Positions 24,672 to 33,339 of a DNA stretch of 64,000 nt are shown piece after piece. The stretch lies in NCBI GenBank assembly GCA_003151115.1, contig PLWS01000005.1:1-64000 (forward strand). Direction: 5' to 3'. Under the pieces are notes generated by a model. The model saw nothing but the letters and a program-made list of their open reading frames with translations, had not been told where the DNA came from and made no database searches. How positions within the stretch are numbered: the stretch's first letter is position 1; each line of letters begins with the position of its first letter. This stretch comes from Vulcanimicrobiota bacterium (GTDB taxonomy: Bacteria > Vulcanimicrobiota > Vulcanimicrobiia > Vulcanimicrobiales > Vulcanimicrobiaceae). The position numbers and the translations under genes were made by a program.

Positions 24672-26465
24672 ATGCACCTGACCACGCTCGATTGGGTCAT
24701 CATCGTCGTCTCGGTCGCCATCATGTTCGTGCCGGCGATCGTGCTGGCACGGCGAGCCGGAAAAAATACGGCCGAGTTCTTCGTGGCGGGGCGCCAGGCG
24801 CCGTGGTGGCTGATCGGCATTTCGCTGGTCGCGACCACGTTCAGCACCGACACCCCAAACCTCGTGACCAATCTCGTGCGTACAGGCGGCATTGCGGGCA
24901 ACTGGGTGTGGTGGGCGTTTCTGCTCACCGGCATGGCGACCGTATTTTTCTTCGCGCGGTTGTGGCGGCGCAGCGGCGTGCTGACCGACCTGGAGTTTTA
25001 CGAGCAGCGCTACTCCGGGAAAGGCGCGGCCTTCGTGCGCGGTTTCCGCGCCGTTTACCTTGGATTGTTCTTCAACTGCTTCGTTATCGCGAGCGTGAAT
25101 TTGGCCGCCGCCAAGATTGCGAGCATTCTGTTCGGCATCCCCGAGCTCGAGACGCTGCTGATCGGCGCGTCCTTCCCAGTGATTTTTGCGTCCATATCCG
25201 GTTTGTGGGGCGTCATGGTCACCGACATGCTGCAGTTTTGCATTACGATGACCAGTGCGTTTGCAGCCGCGTTCTTTGCTATCCGGAGTGCGCAGGTCGG
25301 CGGCCTGCACGGCCTTTTACAACATATTCATGCCGTGCATCCGAGTTTATTAAATGTGCTGCCCGATTTCTCCGATTGGAAAACGGCCGCGGCGATCTTC
25401 GTGATTCCGCTGACGGTTGCGTGGTGGTCGTCGTGGTATCCGGGCGCCGAACCGGGCGGCGGAAGTTACGTGGCTCAGCGCATGCTTTCGGCGAAAACCG
25501 AACAAGATTCCGTCTTTGGAACGCTTTTGTTTCTCGTGATGCACTACGCGCTGCGGCCCTGGCCATGGATCATCGTTGCGCTCGCGTCGGTCGTCGTCTA
25601 TCCGACGCTCGGCGACATTCAGCACCGGTTCCCGAACCTTCCACCCAACTTGCTCGGCAACGACATCGCCTATCCGGCGATGCTCGTTTTTCTGCCGGCC
25701 GGCTTTGCGGGTTTCATGGTTGCCGGACTCTTCGCTGCGTACCGCTCGACTCTCGAAACGCATCTGAATTGGGGCACGTCGTATCTGGTGCACGATCTCT
25801 ACCGCCGTTTCATTCGCCCGGATAAATCCGAAAAGCATTACGTGCTGGTCGGACGGATCTTCACCGTCGTTCTGATGCTGCTCGCGATCGCGCTGACGTT
25901 CCAACTCGACAACGCGCAGCAGACGTTTCATTTGATCGTCTCGATCGGCGCTGGCACCGGGCTGGTCTATTTGCTGCGCTGGTTCTGGTGGCGCGTGAAC
26001 GCATGGACCGAAGTGAGTGCGATGGCGGCTTCGTTCGCGGTGTCGCTTACGTTTTTCGCGCTTTCAAAAGCGGGCCACACGTTCGACGACAACACCGTGT
26101 TGCTGACGACTGTTGGGATCACCACCGTCGTCTGGCTGGCCGTGACGTTCTTGACGCCGCCGGTTGACGATGCGACACTGGACGCTTTCTACGACAAGGT
26201 CCGGCCCGCGGGAGCGGGATGGGCCAAGGTGCGCCGCCGTAGCGGAGCCCCGGGCTCGCCCGACAGCCTTCCAAACTCGCTGCTCTGCTGGGTTCTGGGC
26301 CTCGTGGGCATTTACGCGGCGCTTTTCGGTACCGGAGCCTATCTTTACGGCCACGTCCTTCAGGGCGTGATTTATACCGTGGTCGTGGTTGTGGCGGCCG
26401 CTTGGCTCGCCCGGCTGACCGCAAGCGCGCACGGGCGTTCTCCACAGCGCTCACAGGGGGGCTGA
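24672..26465 (+). CDS. Sodium/solute symporter (SSS) family transporter
   Basis: The 597-aa membrane protein begins with a helix (WVIIVVSVAIMFVPAIVLAR) and carries the SSS pattern: AEFFVAGRQAPWWLIGISLV, ATTFSTDTPNLVTNL, and LYEQRYSGKG-like text after the third helix, with about 13 to 14 hydrophobic segments. SSS proteins couple uptake of sugars, amino acids or carboxylates to sodium. The solute cannot be read from sequence. It lies divergent from comM and 58 bp before the ABC transporter operon, so it may serve the same sugar, but no shared regulator is seen. Confidence 0.88.
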   Translation: MHLTTLDWVIIVVSVAIMFVPAIVLARRAGKNTAEFFVAGRQAPWWLIGISLVATTFSTDTPNLVTNLVRTGGIAGNWVWWAFLLTGMATVFFFARLWRRSGVLTDLEFYEQRYSGKGAAFVRGFRAVYLGLFFNCFVIASVNLAAAKIASILFGIPELETLLIGASFPVIFASISGLWGVMVTDMLQFCITMTSAFAAAFFAIRSAQVGGLHGLLQHIHAVHPSLLNVLPDFSDWKTAAAIFVIPLTVAWWSSWYPGAEPGGGSYVAQRMLSAKTEQDSVFGTLLFLVMHYALRPWPWIIVALASVVVYPTLGDIQHRFPNLPPNLLGNDIAYPAMLVFLPAGFAGFMVAGLFAAYRSTLETHLNWGTSYLVHDLYRRFIRPDKSEKHYVLVGRIFTVVLMLLAIALTFQLDNAQQTFHLIVSIGAGTGLVYLLRWFWWRVNAWTEVSAMAASFAVSLTFFALSKAGHTFDDNTVLLTTVGITTVVWLAVTFLTPPVDDATLDAFYDKVRPAGAGWAKVRRRSGAPGSPDSLPNSLLCWVLGLVGIYAALFGTGAYLYGHVLQGVIYTVVVVVAAAWLARLTASAHGRSPQRSQGG

Positions 26466-26522
26466 CCACGCTGTGGATATAACCTCCGAGCGCGACGCTT
26501 CTTTTAAAATAGGAGATCGATC

Positions 26523-27494
26523 TTGAAGAAATTCGGTCCGGCGGTCTTGGCCGCGATTGCCCTTCTCGTGCCTGCATGCTCGTCGAATTCCGGCTCGACG
26601 ACAACCACCAGCGGTACAACGACGACGGCCAAAACGACGGCCGGCGTGAACTCGCCCGGACCGAAGACGATCGGCGTCTCGATTCAAGATCTCGAAGCGC
26701 AGTTCTATCAGCAGATGGAAGCCGGGATGAAATCGGAAGCGGCCAAGTTCGGTTATAAAGTTACGTTTGTCGACGCCAGCCGCGACAGCGCGCGCCAGCA
26801 GTCGCAAGTCGAAGATTTTATCTCACGTAAAGTCGACGCGATTATCCTTACGCCCTATGACTCGCAAGCGATCGGCAGCGCAATCGTTGAAGCCAACGGA
26901 GCGAACATTCCGGTCTTCACCGCCGATATTGCGAACGCGAGCAAGCAAGGCGTGGTGGTTTCCCACGTCGCCTCGAACAACGTGCAAGGCGGCCAGCAAG
27001 CCGGCATGCTGATGTGCAGCGCGCTCCACGGGTCGGGAACCGTCGCCATCATCGACGAGCCCGAAGTCACGAGCGTGCAAGATCGCGTCAAGGGTTTCCG
27101 CATGGCGCTCGCGCAGAAATGTCCCAACGTCAAAGTCGTAGCCGACGTTGATTCGGGCGGTACGCGTACCAAGGCCAACGCCGATACCGGCGACGTGCTG
27201 CAGCGCTACAAGGATCTCAAAGGCATCTTCGGCATCAACGACGACTCCGCGCTCGGCGCGGTGGCGGCAATCCAAGCGGCCGGCTTGAAAGGCATCGCGG
27301 TCGTCGGTTACGACGCTTCGCCCGAAGCGCGCACGGCAATTGCAAACGGTTCGATGGTGGGCGACGCCATTCAACATCCCGACGTCATCGGTGCAAAGAC
27401 GATCGACGTCATCCACGACTATTTTTCCGGCAAGACCGTTCCGGCGCGCATCGACGTTCCGGTCGGAACCTATACGAAAGCCAACGCGAAATAA
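26523..27494 (+). CDS. Ribose-type sugar ABC transporter substrate-binding lipoprotein
   Basis: The protein begins with a lipoprotein signal (VLAAIALLVPAC, lipobox Cys at about residue 19) and a Ser/Thr-rich linker that anchors it to the membrane. The rest is a periplasmic-binding-protein type 1 fold of the RbsB group: TIGVSIQDLEAQFYQQMEAG, DAIILTPYDSQAIG and GVVGYDASPEA-like segments. It captures the sugar and passes it to the permease. The TTG start at 26523 is preceded by AGGAG. The gene is the first of a three-gene operon with the ATPase and permease behind it. Confidence 0.9.
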   Translation: MKKFGPAVLAAIALLVPACSSNSGSTTTTSGTTTTAKTTAGVNSPGPKTIGVSIQDLEAQFYQQMEAGMKSEAAKFGYKVTFVDASRDSARQQSQVEDFISRKVDAIILTPYDSQAIGSAIVEANGANIPVFTADIANASKQGVVVSHVASNNVQGGQQAGMLMCSALHGSGTVAIIDEPEVTSVQDRVKGFRMALAQKCPNVKVVADVDSGGTRTKANADTGDVLQRYKDLKGIFGINDDSALGAVAAIQAAGLKGIAVVGYDASPEARTAIANGSMVGDAIQHPDVIGAKTIDVIHDYFSGKTVPARIDVPVGTYTKANAK

Positions 27495-27520
27495 CTCTCA
27501 GCCCTAGTCCGCTCCTCCAA

Positions 27521-28999
27521 ATGCGCGGCATCGGGAAAACCTTTCCCGGTGTTCGCGCGCTCGAAGACGTTTCGCTGGATCTCTACGCGGGCGAAATACA
27601 CGCCCTTGTCGGCGAAAACGGCGCGGGCAAATCGACGCTGATGAAGATCCTGGCCGGCGCGCAGCGCGCCGACTCGGGCGAGATTGCAATCGACGGGAAA
27701 ACGGTAACGATCGACTCGCCGCGCACCGCCGAGAATCTCGGCGTCGGCATGATCTACCAGGAGTTCAACCTCGTGCCCGCCCTCAACGCGGTCGACAACA
27801 TCGTCCTCGGCAACGAGCCCGCCAAAGGTTTGCTGCTCGACGAGCGCGCCGCGCGCGCGCGCGCCGAAGCGGTTTTTAGTGAACTCGCCATTTCGCTGCC
27901 GTTGACGGTCGAGACGTCGCAGCTTCGCGTGGCGCAGCAACAGCTGATCGAGATCGCCAAAGTCCTATCGCGGCATGCCCGGATCATCGTCATGGATGAA
28001 CCGACGGCTGCGCTTACGGACCGCGAGATCACTAAGCTTTTTGAAGTGATTCGCGCGCTGAAGGCGCGCGGCGTGGGGATCGTTTATATCTCCCACCGGC
28101 TCGAGGAACTTCCTCAGATCGCGGACCGGGTAACGGTGCTGCGCGACGGGCGCGTCATCGAAACGCGCGCCGCCAAGGATTTCCCGCCCGACGAGATCAT
28201 CCGCGCGATGGTGGGTCGGCGCTTGGAGTCGCATTTTCCGGAATTGCCGCCGGTTGCGCCCGGTGCGGCGGTGGCGCTGAAAGTGCAAGATCTTACCAGA
28301 CCGCCGGCCGTGAACGGGGTGTCTTTTGAAGTGCGGCAGGGCGAGATTGTCGGACTCGCCGGCCTGGTCGGAGCGGGCCGCACCGAAATCGTGCGTGCGA
28401 TTGCCGGCGCGGACGTTCCGCAAAAAGGGACGATCGAAGTGCAAGGCCGCGTGATACGCATCCGCTCGCCCCACGATGGCATTGACGCGGGCTTCGCGTT
28501 CATCACCGAAGATCGCAAAGCGCAAGGCCTCGTGCTTGGAATGAGCGTGCGCGAAAACGTCACGCTCGCGCATTTAGGGCAGTTCGTCGAACGCGATCAG
28601 CTGATCGATCGCCGCAAAGAAGAACAGACGACGCGCGAATACATCGACCAACTGCAGATCCGCACGCCGAGCACCGAGCAGCTGGTCCGCAACCTCTCGG
28701 GCGGGAATCAGCAAAAGGTCGTGCTCGCGAAGTGGCTTCTGGGAAACGCAAAAGTTTTTCTCTTCGATGAACCTACGCGCGGCATCGACGTCGGCGCCAA
28801 GGCCGAAATTTACGATCTCATGGTCAAACTCGCCGCCGGCGGCGCCGGGATCGTCATGGTCAGCAGCGAGCTGCCCGAAGTGCTCGGCATGGCGCATCGG
28901 ATTCTGGTCATTCGCGGCGGTCAAATCGTGCGCGAGTTCGCGCGAGCGGATGCGACGCCCGACGCGGTCATCGCCGCCGCGACCGGAGCCGCAGCATGA
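27521..28999 (+). CDS. Sugar ABC transporter ATPase with two ABC domains (RbsA/MglA type)
   Basis: The 492-aa protein is a double ATP-binding cassette. The first half has Walker A GENGAGKST, a signature-like LRVAQQQLIEIAKVLS and Walker B IIVMDEPTAAL. The second half has a degenerate Walker A (LVGAGRTE) and a good signature LSGGNQQKVVLAKW with VFLFDEPTRGIDVG, which is the normal asymmetry in RbsA-type proteins. It powers sugar import through the permease that overlaps it by 4 nt. It follows the binding protein by 26 bp. Confidence 0.93.
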   Translation: MRGIGKTFPGVRALEDVSLDLYAGEIHALVGENGAGKSTLMKILAGAQRADSGEIAIDGKTVTIDSPRTAENLGVGMIYQEFNLVPALNAVDNIVLGNEPAKGLLLDERAARARAEAVFSELAISLPLTVETSQLRVAQQQLIEIAKVLSRHARIIVMDEPTAALTDREITKLFEVIRALKARGVGIVYISHRLEELPQIADRVTVLRDGRVIETRAAKDFPPDEIIRAMVGRRLESHFPELPPVAPGAAVALKVQDLTRPPAVNGVSFEVRQGEIVGLAGLVGAGRTEIVRAIAGADVPQKGTIEVQGRVIRIRSPHDGIDAGFAFITEDRKAQGLVLGMSVRENVTLAHLGQFVERDQLIDRRKEEQTTREYIDQLQIRTPSTEQLVRNLSGGNQQKVVLAKWLLGNAKVFLFDEPTRGIDVGAKAEIYDLMVKLAAGGAGIVMVSSELPEVLGMAHRILVIRGGQIVREFARADATPDAVIAAATGAAA

Positions 29000-29973
29000 A
29001 GGCCGAAACCCGAAACTACTGGCTGAGAGCTGGAGCCGCGATTGCGTTCTTGCTGGTCGTCGCGCTAGTGATAAATTTCGCCGCACACGGCACGTTCTTG
29101 CAGCCCGACAATGTGGTCCGCGTGTTGCGCCAAATTACGTACAATTTCATCATGGGCGTCGGCGAGACGTTCGTTATTATCACCGCCGGCATCGATCTCT
29201 CGATCGGTTCGCTGATATCCTTGACCGGCGTCGTCATGGCGCTCTTCGCAAATGCAACCGGCCTGCATGGTTTTCCGTTGGTCGCCGCGACGCTGCTCGT
29301 CGGTTTGGCGGTCGGCGCGGCCGCCGGGTTCGTCAACGCCGTGCCGGTGGTGAAGCTGAATCTGCCGCCGTTCATTACCACGCTCGCGATGATGCAGATC
29401 GCGCTCGGACTTTCTTACATTCTTTCGGGCGGCCAGCCCGTTCCGCTACAGATGACCGACTTCCAACACACCGGCTATGGCGTCATCCCACATACGAAGA
29501 TTCCCTATCCCGTCATCTGGATGATCGTCGTGCTAATCATCAGTTCGGTGTTGTTGATGCGCACGCGCTTCGGCCGTTATGTCTTCGCGATCGGTGGCAA
29601 TGAAGAGGCTGCGCGGCTCGCCGGAGTTAACGTGGGGCGCGTAAAAACCGCGGTCTACGTGATCAGCGGAATGTGCGCCGCGATTGTGGGCTTCTTGTAC
29701 ATGTCGCTCTTTTCGTCGGGCTCACCACAGACGGCGACCGGCAACGAGATGCTCAACGCCATCGCCGCGGTCGTCGTCGGCGGCACGAGCTTGATGGGCG
29801 GCCGAGGCGCGATTATCGGGACATTTTTCGGCGCGCTGCTCATCGGCTTTTTAGATAACGCCATGAATCTGCTGCAGATTAATTCGTACTTGCAGTGGGT
29901 AGTGCTCGGTGTGGTGATCCTGCTTGCCGTCGTGCTCGACGAGCTGCGTAAGAGGTACCTCAAACGGGCGTAA
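28996..29973 (+). CDS. Sugar ABC transporter permease (RbsC type)
   Basis: The 325-aa product has eight to ten hydrophobic segments and the BPD_transp_2 pattern of ribose permeases, including ETFVIITAGIDLSIGSLISL, NAVPVVKLNLPPFITTLAMM, and the cytoplasmic loop GGNEEAARLAGVNVGRVK that contacts the ATPase. The start overlaps the ATPase stop as ATGA, so it is coupled. It forms the membrane channel of the same transporter. The end, LDELRKRYLKRA, is the usual basic tail. Confidence 0.93.
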   Translation: MKAETRNYWLRAGAAIAFLLVVALVINFAAHGTFLQPDNVVRVLRQITYNFIMGVGETFVIITAGIDLSIGSLISLTGVVMALFANATGLHGFPLVAATLLVGLAVGAAAGFVNAVPVVKLNLPPFITTLAMMQIALGLSYILSGGQPVPLQMTDFQHTGYGVIPHTKIPYPVIWMIVVLIISSVLLMRTRFGRYVFAIGGNEEAARLAGVNVGRVKTAVYVISGMCAAIVGFLYMSLFSSGSPQTATGNEMLNAIAAVVVGGTSLMGGRGAIIGTFFGALLIGFLDNAMNLLQINSYLQWVVLGVVILLAVVLDELRKRYLKRA

Positions 29974-29999
29974 AGCCGGAAGACAAGCCCAAGGACGGC

Positions 30000-31892
30000 A
30001 TGCCGGCTGAGAAGCCGCGAAGCAGGCGCCGCAAAGAGCCGCTTTCGGGGCTAGCACTTGGTGCGCTCGGCGTCGTTTTCGGCGATATCGGAACGAGCCC
30101 GCTCTATGCTTTTGGCTTGTGCTTCGCGGGCGAGTATCCGGCCAAGGTAACGCCCCAAAACATCCTGGGCATCTGCTCGCTGATCTTTTGGGCGCTCGTA
30201 ATCGTCGTCACGATAAAATACGTGATCTTCATGCTGCGCGCCGATTTCGACGGCGAGGGCGGCACCCTCGCGCTATTGGCGCAGCTCGTGCCGATGCGAC
30301 GCGCCGCAAAACCCGCCGGGCTCTCAGCGATCGTGCTGCTCATGCTGTTCGGCGCATCGATGCTCTACGGCGACGGCGCGATCACGCCGGCCATCTCGGT
30401 GATCTCGGCGGTCGAAGGCCTCAACGTGTGGACGAGCGCCGCGCATCCGTACATCGTGCCGATCTCCGTCATCGTTTTGATCGGGCTCTTTCTCATTCAA
30501 AAACGGGGAACGGGCGGTATCGGCTTCATGTTCGGTCCGATCGTTTTCGTGTGGTTCGTCGTCATCGGTGCCCTCGGCGCGGTCGCGATCGTGCGGCACC
30601 CGCAAGTCTTGATGGCGCTCAATCCGGTTTACAGCTGGGAATTTTTCCTGCGCAACGGCCTGCTGAGTTTTTTGATCTTCGGCGCGGTCGTGCTCTGCGT
30701 CACCGGAGTCGAAGCGCTCTACGCCGATCTCGCGCACTTCGGAAGAAAGCCGATCGCCATCGCATGGGGAACGATCGTCTTTCCGGCGCTCGTCCTCAAT
30801 TATTTCGGACAAGGCGCGCTGGTGCTCGCCAACCCGCAAGCGATCGCGGCGCCGTTCTTCGCGCTGGTCCCGCGGTGGGGATTGATTCCCATGGTCATTC
30901 TTGCGACCGCCGCGACCATCATCGCGTCGCAGGCGCTCATTTCGGGTGTCTTCTCGCTGACGCAACAGGCCATCCAACTGGGTTATTTGCCGCGCTTCCG
31001 CATCGTGCACACGTCGCGTCACTTCGCGGGCCAAATCTACATGCCGACTATCAATGCACTCCTCGGCATCGCGTGCATCCTCATCGTGATCACGTTCCGT
31101 TCCTCGGACAAACTCGGAGGCGCCTACGGACTTGCGGTAACGATTACGATGCTGACGACGACGATCGGCTTCGTAGAGCTGGTCCGCAAGAAATGGAAAT
31201 GGCCCGCTTGGCAGTGGGTGCCGCTCATCCTGATATTTCTCTCTTGGGACGTGCCGTTCTTCATCGGCAACGCTTCAAAGTTTATATCCGGCGGCTGGGT
31301 ACCGGTCGCGATGGCGCTGCTGCTCTTCACCGTCTTCATCACCTGGAATCGCGGCCGCCGCCGTTTGATGGAGAGTTTGGATTCGCACACGATGTCGGTC
31401 GAGCACTTCCTCAAAGAGATAAAAGCGCCGACGCTCGTCGGCGGAACGGCGTTCTTCCTTAGCCCGCAGCCGACGGGCATCCCGTTCGTTTTGCAGCACG
31501 GGTGGATCCGCAGCCACATCATCTACGATACGATCGTGCTGCTGACGGTCATGCACCCGGCGCGGCCCTTCGTCCATCCCGAAAATCGCATTGAGGTGGA
31601 ACAGCTTGCGCCGCGACTGCTGCGTGTCAAAGCCTCGTACGGATTCATGGACACGCCAAGGATTGACGACATCCTGCGGCTTCTGCGCTTACGCCGGCCG
31701 GATGTTGACTTCTCGCATCCGACATACTATCTGGCGAATCCCAAGATCGCCGACGACACGTCGCCGCGCGGGATGCCGTCGTGGCAGCTGAACCTGTTTC
31801 GCTGGCTCGCTCGCAATGCGCGTCCGCTCACCGACTCGTTGGGTTTACCGCCGAACAGCGTGATTGAGTTCGGCGTCGAAGTAAAACTCTAG
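30000..31892 (+). CDS. kup: Kup-family potassium uptake protein
   Basis: The 630-aa membrane protein starts with a basic segment and the Kup signature LALGALGVVFGDIGTSPLYAF, followed by about 12 membrane helices and a cytoplasmic C-terminal domain with GFMDTPRIDDILRLLR and the closing VIEFGVEVKL. Kup proteins take up K+ with protons. Length and motifs are normal for the family. The ATG at 30000 has an AAGGA before it. The gene ends by overlapping the convergent lipoprotein-like gene by 4 nt, sharing the palindromic CTAG at the stop codons. Confidence 0.95.
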   Translation: MPAEKPRSRRRKEPLSGLALGALGVVFGDIGTSPLYAFGLCFAGEYPAKVTPQNILGICSLIFWALVIVVTIKYVIFMLRADFDGEGGTLALLAQLVPMRRAAKPAGLSAIVLLMLFGASMLYGDGAITPAISVISAVEGLNVWTSAAHPYIVPISVIVLIGLFLIQKRGTGGIGFMFGPIVFVWFVVIGALGAVAIVRHPQVLMALNPVYSWEFFLRNGLLSFLIFGAVVLCVTGVEALYADLAHFGRKPIAIAWGTIVFPALVLNYFGQGALVLANPQAIAAPFFALVPRWGLIPMVILATAATIIASQALISGVFSLTQQAIQLGYLPRFRIVHTSRHFAGQIYMPTINALLGIACILIVITFRSSDKLGGAYGLAVTITMLTTTIGFVELVRKKWKWPAWQWVPLILIFLSWDVPFFIGNASKFISGGWVPVAMALLLFTVFITWNRGRRRLMESLDSHTMSVEHFLKEIKAPTLVGGTAFFLSPQPTGIPFVLQHGWIRSHIIYDTIVLLTVMHPARPFVHPENRIEVEQLAPRLLRVKASYGFMDTPRIDDILRLLRLRRPDVDFSHPTYYLANPKIADDTSPRGMPSWQLNLFRWLARNARPLTDSLGLPPNSVIEFGVEVKL

Positions 31893-32533
31893 AAGTCGGA
31901 GTCTTTCAGCCCAACGTTGGTGCGCAGATCGGTCCACAACTCTTTCGAGAGAACTGTGTCGCCGCTCCAGCGTATCTGCGCGAGCGGTAGGTGCGTGGCT
32001 TTAGAGAAGTAGATGACGGCGCGCGTTTCTCCCGGCTCGCCTGCGCCCGGCGCGATCTTCAACTCGACGAGTGTGGTTTCTTGACCGTCGATGAGCGGGC
32101 CGCCGCGTTCGGAGAGCGTACCTTTCATGGTCGTGTATTTTCCGACTTGATTTTGCAGTATGCCGTCGGAAATCGTGTAACCGCGCAGCGAGGTGGCGCG
32201 GCCGTCGTGCAATCCGACGGTTAAATGGATGAACGACAGGATGCCGCCTTGATGTCCGCTGACGGTGTCGCCGCCGGTCCATACGGCGCCGCCGCCCGCT
32301 CCCGGACCCGAAAGAATCTGCGTCTTGACCAGGTGCGGACGTTTATACATGTAGCGGTATGTGCGATCTTGCGTTTGAGTGCCAAGCGCTTCGCTGGCGT
32401 GCACGATGACCGTGTAGTCGTCCACCTTTGCAAAAGTTTCTTCGAAGGCGGTGATTGCGGGGACGGTTGCGGCCGAAGCGGGCGCGATGACGGCCGCCGC
32501 CGCCAATAGGAGTATCGAAAGTCTGTATAGCAC
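31889..32533 (-). CDS. Secreted LolA-like/DUF1571-type protein
   Basis: The GTG start at 32533 gives 214 aa with a clear signal peptide (LYRLSILLLAAAAVIAPASA). The mature part resembles the outer-membrane lipoprotein-sorting fold: TFAKVDDYTVIVHASEALG, YRYMYKRPHLVKTQIL, LVELKIAPGAGE and VIYFSKATHLPLAQIRW, with alternating beta strands around a lipid-binding half barrel. Proteins of this group carry or sense lipids in the periplasm. The gene lies 2 bp after the universal stress gene and is probably co-transcribed with it. A longer frame to 32629 overlaps that gene and is not used. Confidence 0.7.
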   Translation of the reverse strand: MLYRLSILLLAAAAVIAPASAATVPAITAFEETFAKVDDYTVIVHASEALGTQTQDRTYRYMYKRPHLVKTQILSGPGAGGGAVWTGGDTVSGHQGGILSFIHLTVGLHDGRATSLRGYTISDGILQNQVGKYTTMKGTLSERGGPLIDGQETTLVELKIAPGAGEPGETRAVIYFSKATHLPLAQIRWSGDTVLSKELWTDLRTNVGLKDSDF

Positions 32534-32535
32534 CG

Positions 32536-33153
32536 CTAAGCCTTCTCTGGTGAAGCGTCCGCCCCCGCTTGGGTCTCGTCGACGAGGAGCGTGCCATGCT
32601 TGCCCTCCACACCAATGAGAACGTCGCACTTGGCGTTGGCCGCGATCTCTTCAATGTCGCTTCCAAGCGGCGCACTGGTGTATTTCCCCTCGCGGTAGGA
32701 CCCGAGCACGATCAAATTGGCTTTTTCACGCTTTGCCAAATCTAGTACGGCTTGGCTCGTATTTCGCGTCTTGACGATGTCGGTGCGAATGTTTACGCCG
32801 CTATGCATTGCGATTGCTTCAGCGGCTCCCAAAGAATCTAAGGCAGCGCGTTCCTCATCGGGCATCGTGGCATCGGGCGGAAGCGTGAACGGAACCTCGA
32901 CGACATAAACGGCGAAAAGGTCGGAGCGCTCGCCGTGAGCGAGTTTCGCGGCAAGCGCCATCATGTGCCCCGATTCGATATCCGCTGAAAATACGACGAT
33001 GACGCTGCCGACGAGGCGCTCGAGCTGATGTTCTGCTTGCGCCGCCAAGCGTTGCACGAACGACGTCGGCGGATGAAGCATCCACCATAGCGTTGAGGCC
33101 ATCATTCCAGCGATGAACACGGCGACTAGGACGCCTGCCAGCGAGATGTGCAT
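32536..33153 (-). CDS. Universal stress protein with an N-terminal membrane anchor
   Basis: The 205-aa product starts with one membrane helix (ISLAGVLVAVFIAGMMASTLWWML) followed by a UspA-like alpha/beta domain: VGSVIVVFSADIESGHMMAL, ADLIVLGSYREGKYTSAPLG, IAANAKCDVLIGV. A membrane anchor is uncommon in Usp proteins, which are mostly soluble, so it may act at the membrane surface. The middle holds the usual variable loop. The ATP-binding pattern G-2x-G-9x-G-S/T is only partly met. It belongs to a minus-strand group with the 61-aa membrane protein and the APC permease. Confidence 0.8.
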   Translation of the reverse strand: MHISLAGVLVAVFIAGMMASTLWWMLHPPTSFVQRLAAQAEHQLERLVGSVIVVFSADIESGHMMALAAKLAHGERSDLFAVYVVEVPFTLPPDATMPDEERAALDSLGAAEAIAMHSGVNIRTDIVKTRNTSQAVLDLAKREKANLIVLGSYREGKYTSAPLGSDIEEIAANAKCDVLIGVEGKHGTLLVDETQAGADASPEKA

Positions 33154-33339
33154 TCAGCGCTTCGACGTTCTCACACGCGTGACTTGGAAGAGCCGGTAGA
33201 TTCCAAGCGCGATGAGCAAGATTCCCAGGACGATACCGGTGATCGTTTCAAAACGAACGCCGAAACTCAGCACTCGGACGAGGATGATCGTGCCGAGGGC
33301 GACGTACAAGAAATAAAAGCCCGTACGCAGCCGAATCAT
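33154..33339 (-). CDS. Small two-helix membrane protein, 61 aa
   Basis: The sequence has two hydrophobic stretches (TGFYFLYVALGTIILVRVL and GIVLGILLIALGIYRLFQV) and a basic tail (RVRTSKR). No family is recognised. It overlaps the start of the permease stop region by 4 nt and abuts the universal stress gene, so the three form a tight group, probably one transcript. Confidence 0.65.
   Translation of the reverse strand: MIRLRTGFYFLYVALGTIILVRVLSFGVRFETITGIVLGILLIALGIYRLFQVTRVRTSKR

Noticed and set aside
24605-25825. Long 406-codon frame over the symporter
   Set aside because: It is a shadow of the symporter gene in another frame, rich in Arg and His with no domains.
30119-31462. 447-codon frame inside kup
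   Set aside because: Shadow frame caused by GC-rich codons; Kup is certain.
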